The notes under the pieces were generated by a model. It saw only the letters and a program-made list of their open reading frames with translations. It did not search any database and was not told the origin of the DNA. This document shows, in pieces, positions 9,370-15,971 of a stretch of 64,000 bases of DNA. Position numbers and translations under genes: made by a program. How positions within the stretch are numbered: the stretch's first letter is position 1; every line of letters starts with the position of its first letter. The stretch comes from DAOUTW01 sp964523575 (GTDB lineage: Bacteria > Zixibacteria > MSB-5A5 > GN15 > JAAZOE01), in NCBI GenBank assembly GCA_964523575.1, contig CAZGAV010000006.1, positions 10,678-74,677 on the forward strand, written 5' to 3'.

Positions 9370-9404
9370 AAATAATAAAGGCCGGGTATACACAACCCGG
9401 CCTT
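9370..9404 (-). terminator. Rho-independent terminator
   Basis: On the minus strand AAGGCCGGGT and ACCCGGCCTT form a 10-bp stem with a 7-base loop, followed by TATTATTTTA. It lies 70 bases after the stop codon of the small membrane protein gene at 9474. Confidence 0.75.
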
Positions 9405-9473
9405 CTATCGCACAGGGGGGCTAGGAGGGGTTTTGCAATATTCTCGTGCGGTCTCTCCCCATCCCTCCCGCGG

Positions 9474-9812
9474 CTACCCCTTTGAAAAAGCCACGCTTCG
9501 AAGCACCAGTCCCAGCGTAAAGAGCGATACCGTCGCCGGAAGCATATAGACAAAACTGTAGGGCAGGAAGAAGGTCGCAATAAAGGCTGAGAGCAATGAT
9601 GGCAGGGCTACGAAGAAAATTAATTGAAACGAAAATTTGACCAGCTTGTAGGCCAGGAGTAGGACGATGGCGGCCGCCAGCAAATAGGCCGCATAGAGCC
9701 CGGTCTGTCCGAAATGGTCGAGGATAAACTGCCGGATCGGGTCCAGCGTATGCTGTTGAGCGATAACCGTACGGGCGATCTCCCCGGTTTGGATTTCGGC
9801 CAGAAGACTCAT
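9474..9812 (-). CDS. Small membrane protein of unknown function
   Basis: I do not recognise this 112-residue protein. The N-terminal 35 residues are amphipathic (EIARTVIAQQHTLDPIRQFI). Two or three hydrophobic stretches follow: LYAAYLLAAAIVLLLAYKLV, FQLIFFVALPSLLSAFIATF and YMLPATVSLFTLGLVLR. It is followed on the minus strand by a clear terminator, which supports it being transcribed. The ribosome site is weak. The 70-residue ORF upstream may be in the same transcript. Confidence 0.65.
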   Translation of the reverse strand: MSLLAEIQTGEIARTVIAQQHTLDPIRQFILDHFGQTGLYAAYLLAAAIVLLLAYKLVKFSFQLIFFVALPSLLSAFIATFFLPYSFVYMLPATVSLFTLGLVLRSVAFSKG

Positions 9813-9858
9813 CGAATTGCCCGTTCCGTTTTGATCTTATAGTTTTTTGCAGTCATCG

Positions 9859-10071
9859 TCAATCCACCGGCTCAATAGTCAAGCTTGATTCACCCACATG
9901 AGTCAGACCGATCATTCTCGTCGTCAGAAAATTCTTGGAGGTAATCCATTTTTGGGAAAGCTCCATGACCTGCTCCTGATTGACCTCTTCTTCCCAGTCA
10001 AGAATGATATTGTCAAGACGCTGGTTGTTGATTACAACATCGTCCATAGTGAGAGTAAACTTGACTTTCAT
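9859..10071 (-). CDS. Hypothetical protein, 70 residues
   Basis: Not recognised. The protein is acidic and soluble, with alternating hydrophobic residues in KVKFTLTMDDVVI and SSLTIEPVD at the ends, suggesting short beta strands, and a helical middle (VNQEQVMELSQKWI). AGGCGG lies about 9 bases before the ATG at 10071. It precedes the small membrane protein by 46 bases on the same strand. Coding status rests on start context and reasonable composition only. Confidence 0.55.
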   Translation of the reverse strand: MKVKFTLTMDDVVINNQRLDNIILDWEEEVNQEQVMELSQKWITSKNFLTTRMIGLTHVGESSLTIEPVD

Positions 10072-10305
10072 ACTTTATATCCGCCTGTCGTTTCAAAGTT
10101 TCACATTTCCTGTCGGGGTATTTTGCAAGGCGGATGCCAAGGCCGGACATAAATTAAAAAATCTGTAATACCTTGATTATCAATAACATAGATATGGGGC
10201 AACGCCCATACCGGGCATAAATTGCAATCTTTTAGGATTTGGCCGGAGACAAATTATAGGACGTCGCCCATTGTCTGTTGGTCGCCAGCGAGGCTTGTCA
10301 TTTTG

Positions 10306-10341
10306 AACAGCCCTCCCCCGAATATTCGGGGAAGGGCTGTT
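10306..10341. repeat. 36-base palindrome
   Basis: AACAGCCCT and AGGGCTGTT, then CCCCGAAT and ATTCGGGG, form an 18-bp stem interrupted by one C/A mismatch with almost no loop. It could end transcription from either side, but neither strand has a U run after it. It lies at the edge of the structured region. Confidence 0.7.
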
Positions 10342-10345
10342 ATGC

Positions 10346-10510
10346 AGGCCCTCAATGGTGCGACCCGATCCCTTGCCGTTATAGAAAAGAGACTATCGAT
10401 GCCGGCACCGGGGTCGGCCTTCAAGTATCATGGCCGCCGCCTTTCATCGGACTTCCCCCCTCAAAGCGGCCTGAATCCTGCGAATGTCGACTCCCTTCGA
10501 TTGAGGGCCT
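10346..10510. repeat. Perfect 11-bp inverted repeat enclosing 143 bases
   Basis: AGGCCCTCAAT at 10346-10356 is exactly complementary to ATTGAGGGCCT at 10500-10510. Inside it, GGCCGC at 10432-10437 can pair with GCGGCC at 10466-10471. The arrangement resembles a closing stem with inner hairpins, as in a multi-helix RNA. Confidence 0.6.
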
Positions 10511-10554
10511 TATGACCCCCGTAATAAACCAGCCCCCTGGTCCCTCCCGCCCAT

Positions 10555-10642
10555 ACGGGCCGTGACGGCGCACCGATGCCCTCCCCGGATACGGATATCT
10601 TCCATTTATCCGATATCCGCCGGTCTCGGTGCGCCGGCCCGT
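10555..10642. repeat. Nested three-tier inverted repeat
   Basis: Outer arms ACGGGCC (10555-10561) and GGCCCGT (10636-10642), middle arms GGCGCACCGA (10567-10576) and TCGGTGCGCC (10626-10635), and inner arms CGGATATC (10592-10599) and GATATCCG (10612-10619) are all perfect. The left side has a 5-base bulge. This is a strong long hairpin on either strand. Confidence 0.7.
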
Positions 10643-11189
10643 AAGAGAATATAAGCGGCCCGGTCGGGCCGCCCTCCGATACCCTTGCTGAGGTTTCGGC
10701 CGCCGTTAATCTGCGGCCATAAAAGAAGGCTCCCGGGCAGAATTCTGCGACCGCTCGATCGCGGTTCCATCCGCGCCGGAGCCGGAATGGGGCGCCGGAA
10801 TTCTCTCGTTCCGAAGTGGATCCTCTCCCTGAGTTTTGCCAAAACCATATCCTTGCCGCCGTTTTTGACCGGATGGCTGAAGGAACCATATACAAGCCGT
10901 GCCCACGTTGCATATGGTGGGGGATCTTCTGATTGATAACCGCCGGTGGGGGAAGAAAACCCTGTGAGGCCGGTTTCCTTAAGCGATTCAATATTAAGCT
11001 AATAATTTCTACATCATTTGTCAACTGAATTATTGAAGACTCGGCGTCTTGCTTGAAATTGGGTCGATACCGAAAATAAAGGCGTAAACCCTTGGGCCTT
11101 GATTTTCATCTTATCTTTGGAACCGGGGTTTGCCCCGCAAGGTACAAACCATCGGAAAAATTGAAAAACTTTGCCGCCGGAGGAAAATT

Positions 11190-12158
11190 ATGATGCACCA
11201 TAACAAGATATACACTCTGGCAGGGGTGGCCGTCGTTCTGGCCCTGCTAATTTTAGGGCCGGCTGCAGCCAAAAAATATGATACGGGGCGGGCCTGGATC
11301 GGAGTTTATACTCAGTCTATCGACAAGGATTTGCAGGAGGCCTTCGATCTTGACACCGGTCAGGGACTGGTCATCGTCGATGTCGCCGATAATTCCCCGG
11401 CTGAGGATGCCGGATTGAAACGAAAGGATATTATTGTTGAGTTGAACGGCCAGAAGGTAGAGGATGCCGACGACCTTCTGGATATGGTCGAAGATCTCGA
11501 TGTGGGCGATAAGGCCGAGATGAAAATCCTCAGGAAAGGAAAAGAACAGACTGTTGACCTGACTATCGGACAAAAGCCCAAATTCGAGTGGTTCGGATCG
11601 CGCTCCGGGTCCCATACCCCCCGGGTGATTACCCGCGATTACCATTTGTATTCGGATTCGGAAGGGTATATCGGAGTCGGCATTCAAAACCTGACCGAAC
11701 AACTGGGCGACTATTTCGGAGTCAAGGACGGCGCCGGCGTTTTGATAACCGAAGTTTTCGAAGATTCGCCGGCGGCCAAAGCCGGTCTTAAGGCGGGCGA
11801 CTTGGTCGTGGCCGTGGACGGCGAGGATATCGCTCAAGCCGATGAACTGCAGGAGATTATCGCCGATAAAAAGGAAGGCGACCAAGTTTCCGTGGAATAT
11901 CTGCGCCACGGAAACAGGGAAAAAGTAACCGTCGAGGTGGCCGAGAACTCAGCCGGGATAAATCGGTATTCGATCCCCGATATTAACATTCAAATTCCCA
12001 ATCTGTCGCTTATGAAAAACCTGGATCATTTCTACTTCAGCGATGACGATAACGGATATTTCAACGCCGAGGAGTATAAGCAGCAAATGAAGGAGCTCAA
12101 GAAGGAGCTTCAGGAGATGAGCAAAGAATTGAAGGAGATTCAGAAGAAGCTTGAATAA
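11190..12158 (+). CDS. Exported or membrane-anchored protein with two PDZ domains and C-terminal coiled coil
   Basis: The protein has 322 residues from the ATG at 11190, which has GGAGG six bases upstream. A hydrophobic N-terminus (IYTLAGVAVVLALLILGPAAA) is a signal peptide or anchor. Two PDZ domains follow, with WIGVYTQ, SPAEDAGLKRKDIIVELNGQ (about residues 35-120) and YIGVGIQ, SPAAKAGLKAGDLVVAVDGE (about 155-250). The tail from about 285 is a Lys/Glu-rich coiled coil. There is no trypsin-like protease domain, so this is not a DegP/HtrA protease but an adaptor- or chaperone-like PDZ protein. A terminator follows. Its partner is not evident. Confidence 0.85.
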   Translation: MMHHNKIYTLAGVAVVLALLILGPAAAKKYDTGRAWIGVYTQSIDKDLQEAFDLDTGQGLVIVDVADNSPAEDAGLKRKDIIVELNGQKVEDADDLLDMVEDLDVGDKAEMKILRKGKEQTVDLTIGQKPKFEWFGSRSGSHTPRVITRDYHLYSDSEGYIGVGIQNLTEQLGDYFGVKDGAGVLITEVFEDSPAAKAGLKAGDLVVAVDGEDIAQADELQEIIADKKEGDQVSVEYLRHGNREKVTVEVAENSAGINRYSIPDINIQIPNLSLMKNLDHFYFSDDDNGYFNAEEYKQQMKELKKELQEMSKELKEIQKKLE

Positions 12159-12255
12159 GTTGAGAGTCGACGGCCGCAAGAAGATTCGGTTCAAGAAAGA
12201 TGGCTATCAACAGGCCGGTTATTGCAATCTCCTGTATATCGTACCGTAACTCAAT

Positions 12256-12285
12256 CCCCGGGAACCCTCTTCCGGGGGTTTCTTT
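12256..12285 (+). terminator. Rho-independent terminator
   Basis: CCCCGGGAA and TTCCGGGG form a stem with one bulged G around CCCTC, followed by GGTTTCTTT. It lies about 100 bases after the PDZ gene stop. Confidence 0.65.
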
Positions 12286-12966
12286 ATGAATAACGGGTAT
12301 ACAATTTAGTATAATACGATCAATTTTTAGCAGATAAATATTTCAATCCGGGGGCGGTCGTTTTATAGCTTTAACTTCTTGCCTTATATAAGATAAAATG
12401 TATCCAAAAGACCTTTTTGGCTTGACAGAATGCAAAAATATGGATACCATAATAGTGGTATAATGTATGAGTCGTGGCTGGAGGCGCCCGGCTCATGTTT
12501 TGTGGTATGCCGTTCGTGTTTCAAACATCGAATGGCTGGGATAATAGTTCATAGAACTGAAGCTTTTGCCTTCGGGCGGAATGTGACAGGAAATAAGCAT
12601 GGGCCTTTTAATGGATTAGAAGGGGGTATGCCTGGGTAATATGTCGGCGGGATTGACGCTCCGATGATCCTGTGCGGCCTTTTTCGACGCCAACCGGATA
12701 CGATTTTCGATTGATTATTTCGGTTTGCGGACGATAAACCTTAACGAGATGTGCTGTGTCAACAGAAGGTGAAAGAGCCAACTCGTATGATCCGCAGTGT
12801 GCGGAGTATTTGATTCATATTGAAGAGTTCACCCCTGGTCGCTGGCGACTCCTTCCGGATCCCGGATCGAGTCTGATGCGACGCCTGAAGAACCTGAGAT
12901 TGAATCGAATCCCCTTCATACGAGAATCGCTCAACATCACCATACCATTCTCGAAGGAGGTTTATC
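12286..12966. other. 680-base gap upstream of the small exported peptide gene
   Basis: No convincing gene is seen. An AT-rich stretch with promoter-like elements occupies 12380-12470. ORFs at 12430-12639 and 12756-13148 lack ribosome sites and resemble nothing. The length leaves room for a long 5' leader of the peptide gene; I could not identify a known riboswitch in it. Confidence 0.5.
12422..12464 (+). promoter_or_regulatory. Candidate promoter(s)
   Basis: TTGACA at 12422-12427 is followed 17 bases later by TACCAT (12445-12450). A second, extended -10 box TGGTATAAT lies at 12456-12464. Either could drive the operon at 12967-15494, giving a leader of about 500 bases. These are pattern matches only. 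Confidence 0.35.
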
Positions 12967-13206
12967 ATGAAGAGGTTAATCGCGTCGGCACTGGTGGTTT
13001 TTGTATGCGTCGTTTTATTCGGTGTGATCCTTTATGCCGATCCCGGAACCAATCCGGAAACGACGGACAGCACATATATTCCACCGCCCCCCGGATACGA
13101 AGGTGTTTGGCCGCCGCCGGACGGCCTGATAATAACGACGAGTATTGACAGTTGCGATACTTGTCCGGCAAATACGGATCCACCATGGGATATCCCTGGC
13201 CAATAA
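12967..13206 (+). CDS. Small exported proline-rich peptide precursor, 79 residues
   Basis: I do not recognise the family. The ATG at 12967 has a textbook AAGGAGG eight bases upstream. The N-terminus (MKRLIASALVVFVCVVLFG, then VILYA before DPG) is a clear signal peptide, leaving about 55 residues. The mature part is Pro-rich (YIPPPPGYEGVWPPPDG) and has one CxxC pair (SCDTC). It is followed by a 39-codon ORF and then by a TPR/AAA+ regulator gene on the same strand, so a role as secreted signal or effector under that regulator is possible but unproven. Confidence 0.75.
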   Translation: MKRLIASALVVFVCVVLFGVILYADPGTNPETTDSTYIPPPPGYEGVWPPPDGLIITTSIDSCDTCPANTDPPWDIPGQ

Positions 13207-13236
13207 TGTGGAGTTTTTTGCGGACAATGAGGTTTG

Positions 13237-13356
13237 ATGGCTTCCGAATTTAAGACAAGTTTGCGTACATCGAAGAATCTCGATACGGCAGGGTCAGAGG
13301 CTGCGATGAAGATATTATCAAGTCACTCTCAGACGGATCAAGGCTTCGATAAATGA
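13237..13356 (+). CDS. 39-residue ORF overlapping the start of the regulator gene
   Basis: This short ORF starts with ATG at 13237, four bases after TGAGG, and ends with a TGA that overlaps the ATG of the downstream regulator (ATGA, 13353-13356). That layout favours translational coupling. The peptide begins MASEFKTSLRTSK and is Ser/Thr/Lys-rich with no hydrophobic segment, so it should stay in the cytoplasm. It could be a real small protein or a leader ORF that controls regulator translation. Too short for homology by eye. Confidence 0.5.
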   Translation: MASEFKTSLRTSKNLDTAGSEAAMKILSSHSQTDQGFDK

Positions 13357-15494
13357 CATACCGGACTATCACAGACGTCCTCAATCTGGCCGAAGAGCTT
13401 TTTGAGGCCAAAAAGTTCAAGGAAGTTCTCGATGCCCTGGGAGGAATCGATTACAATTCGATTTCTCCCGAGGATAGGGCCCGGTGTAACTTGTTTAACG
13501 TCGAGGCCAATTACTATCTCGGGAATTTCGATATCGAGCCGCAACTCAATGAGGCCCTTGATTACTATAAACGCAGTCGAGACGACGAAAAATTCGCTCG
13601 TTCAAAGTATCTTAAAGGTCATCTGTTGATGATGAAGGGCGAATATATCGACGCCCGGGAAGAGCTTATTGAGGCCTTCACGATGTACCGGCGTCATGAC
13701 CGGCTTTGGGATATGGCTCTCGTTTCAAATCTGCTTGGTCGATTGTGTTTTCAACTCGGTGATCTGGAAGCTGCCGAGAATCATATCAAAAAGTCCATCG
13801 ATATTTACCGTCAGCTTGGGGATACGGTCAGCAGGATCCAAGTATCGGGTAACCTGTCCACAATTTATTGCTTCGGTGGATACCTGACACGGTCTATCGA
13901 AATGTTATCATCTATCGCCACCCAGGCCTGCAACCGAACCCCCAGGAGTATCGCCTCATTCTTGATTCAATTCTCTATTCCCAATTATCTCAAGGGCGAT
14001 TACAAGTCGGCCCATGAATTGATGGACAAATCCCTGAAATACATCGAGGATACTGCCGACCTTCAGGCGATTTATCTGGAGGCTCGCGGTGAGGCGTACT
14101 ATTTCGAAGGACGCTATGAGGAAGCCAGGGAGGTACTGGTCAAAGCGCATGAGATGACAGAGAAGGCCGCTCCCAAGGGGACCCTCATGGCCAATATCAA
14201 AGAACTGCTCAGCCGAAGCCTGATCGATTTGAATGAATTGGATGCCGCGGGCAGGCTCAATGAAGAGGTCTACGAAATCGCCGAAAAAATCAACGAGCGG
14301 CCGATGATAGCCGCATATTATCGCAATCGGGGACGTCTGGAAGCTCTCAAGGGCAACGCGGCCGACAGCCGCGAATGGTTCCGAAAATCTATCATCCTGT
14401 ACAGCGCCATTAAAACCAGATTCGAACTGAGTTTGGCCCGTTATCAGGCGGCAATGTCGGGCGTATTTCCCCCCGGTGAACGCCATGCCTTTCTATATTT
14501 GGCGCGCGAGTACTTCGAATCCGAAGACGTCGGATATATGGTCAAGAAGATAAATACCGAAATCAACAATTTTCAGATCATGCCGAGGGCAATCCCTGAT
14601 TGGACCCGGGCCAAATTACCTCGCATCGTCACTGTCAACGATGAGATGAAACGCATCCTGTCGATGGCCGAACATATAGCTCCCTCGGATATGTCGGTTT
14701 TGTTGACCGGAGCCACCGGCACCGGCAAAGATATGCTGGCTCGGTATATCCACCACCATTCCGGTCGAACCGGTCGTTTTGTGTCGATTAATGCCGCGGC
14801 CATTCCCGATAGCATGGTCGAATCGGAGCTGTTCGGCCACCGCCGCGGCGCCTTCACCAATGCCGACCGGGACAAGGTCGGACTGATCGAAGTCGCGCAT
14901 GACGGGACTCTATACCTGAATGAAATTGCCGACGCCTCCAAGGAACTACAAGCCAAACTTCTCGATGTCTTGGAAAACCACACAATCCGGCGTTTGGGAG
15001 AAACCAAGGAGCGAGAGGTCGCTTTCCGCCTGATAGCGGCCACCAATCATGATCTGACCCGGTTGATCGACGACGGCAAATTCCGAGTCGATCTCTATCA
15101 TAGGATCAGTGAGGTTCCTTTTTCCCTCCCGCCTCTGGCTGAGCGCAAGGATGATATACCGGTCCTGCTGGCTCATTTTCTGACGCTGGCTGGCGTGGAA
15201 GTGGATACCGAAAATGCAGATTTCCAAAGTCTGGCCCGGCTTTTATCGGAGCGAGAATGGCCCGGTAATGTACGTCAAATGGAGGCCGAATCCAAACGGC
15301 TGGCCCTTCTTTCGCGCGGCGACGCGGCCGCCATGCAACAGTTTATCTCAAGTCATAGGTTCTCTGAACGCGACCAACTTTATGACCTCCTGCGGCAGAC
15401 CAACTGGAATCGACGAGAAGTAGCGCGAAAATTGGGCGTGAGTGATACGACGATACGCCGCAAAATACGAAAATTCAAGCTTGACGACGAATGA
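13353..15494 (+). CDS. TPR-containing sigma-54 activator-like AAA+ transcription regulator
   Basis: This 713-residue protein has an N-terminal half of TPR-like helical repeats (about residues 5-400; LGDLEAAENHIKKSIDIYRQLG, FEGRYEEAREVLVKA). It continues with a sigma-54-interacting-type AAA+ domain (about 425-655) and a Fis-type helix-turn-helix (about 672-710; NRREVARKLGVSDTTIRRKI). Walker A is GATGTGKD (453-460) and WPGNVRQME is present. Two signatures deviate: the loop that contacts sigma-54 reads GAFTNA (499-504) instead of GAFTGA, and Walker B reads LYLNEI with Asn523 in place of Asp. There is no receiver domain; TPRs may sense a protein or peptide. A short ORF overlaps its start, and an exported peptide gene lies upstream. 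Confidence 0.9.
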   Translation: MTYRTITDVLNLAEELFEAKKFKEVLDALGGIDYNSISPEDRARCNLFNVEANYYLGNFDIEPQLNEALDYYKRSRDDEKFARSKYLKGHLLMMKGEYIDAREELIEAFTMYRRHDRLWDMALVSNLLGRLCFQLGDLEAAENHIKKSIDIYRQLGDTVSRIQVSGNLSTIYCFGGYLTRSIEMLSSIATQACNRTPRSIASFLIQFSIPNYLKGDYKSAHELMDKSLKYIEDTADLQAIYLEARGEAYYFEGRYEEAREVLVKAHEMTEKAAPKGTLMANIKELLSRSLIDLNELDAAGRLNEEVYEIAEKINERPMIAAYYRNRGRLEALKGNAADSREWFRKSIILYSAIKTRFELSLARYQAAMSGVFPPGERHAFLYLAREYFESEDVGYMVKKINTEINNFQIMPRAIPDWTRAKLPRIVTVNDEMKRILSMAEHIAPSDMSVLLTGATGTGKDMLARYIHHHSGRTGRFVSINAAAIPDSMVESELFGHRRGAFTNADRDKVGLIEVAHDGTLYLNEIADASKELQAKLLDVLENHTIRRLGETKEREVAFRLIAATNHDLTRLIDDGKFRVDLYHRISEVPFSLPPLAERKDDIPVLLAHFLTLAGVEVDTENADFQSLARLLSEREWPGNVRQMEAESKRLALLSRGDAAAMQQFISSHRFSERDQLYDLLRQTNWNRREVARKLGVSDTTIRRKIRKFKLDDE

Positions 15495-15971
15495 TTGTAA
15501 CTTCTGCGACCTCCCCGTCGCACCCTCCTCACGAATCAATAATATATTATCAGGCAATATTTTAAGCGTAACTCAATCCCAATAGCGAACCTGATTGCGA
15601 TGTTTTGTGTCCCGCGGCTTCCTATAAATTATTCTGCGAGAATTTTATATTAATATACCACAATTGGTTAAGCAGATTTTCCACTCGTCAGGCCATCTTG
15701 GCATGGTAGTTGATATCCTCATACGCCCAAGAAGTATATCCTTCATGAGTCTGCGAAGATCGTCGATAACAATCTCGTGGGACAATTATGGACTCCACCG
15801 CTTGTTTATCGGCGGTTACGCCGCTCGCTGAAAACGCGGCTGAGTGCTTTGCCGTTCAGCCGGATACATTGCCAACCGCCAGCCCGGGAAACCAGGCTTT
15901 GAGATCGATATATGTTTCCCGCCCCGGCCGGTTATTTTTTGGAGAAAATTAATGGGATAGCCGGCCGATCG
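15495..15971. other. 477-base gap between convergent genes, with hairpins
   Basis: No gene is seen. Two perfect hairpins lie at 15810-15823 (CGGCG-GTTA-CGCCG) and 15837-15862 (CGGCTGA, TCAGCCG), and a CCGGCCGG stretch followed by TTATTTTTT lies near 15926-15940. The regulator gene on the plus strand and the copper ATPase gene on the minus strand converge here, so these may be terminators. Confidence 0.45.

Larger units (their letters stand above)
10072..11189. other. 1.1-kb gene-free region rich in inverted repeats
   Basis: No ORF here has a credible start and composition. The left part has three short related motifs ending CATAAATT or ACAAATT after CCGG (10141-10155, 10210-10223, 10241-10255). 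From 10306 to about 10920 there is a dense series of hairpins: 10306-10341, 10346-10356 with 10500-10510, 10555-10642 (nested), 10655-10672, 10698-10718, 10737-10748 and 10885-10918. This looks like a structured RNA or a palindromic repeat element. The final 170 bases lead into the PDZ gene. Confidence 0.6.

Noticed and set aside
10461..11024. 187-codon minus-strand ORF
   Set aside because: It begins with TTG and has no ribosome site, its product is rich in Arg, Gly and Pro with no fold-like pattern, and it runs through several perfect inverted repeats that better fit structured noncoding sequence.
12430..12639. 69-codon plus ORF
   Set aside because: No ribosome site and no recognisable feature; it lies over promoter-like sequence.
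12756..13148. 130-codon plus ORF overlapping the exported peptide gene
   Set aside because: The strong AAGGAGG site at 12953-12959 and signal peptide support the 12967 frame; this frame has no ribosome site and an unconvincing product.
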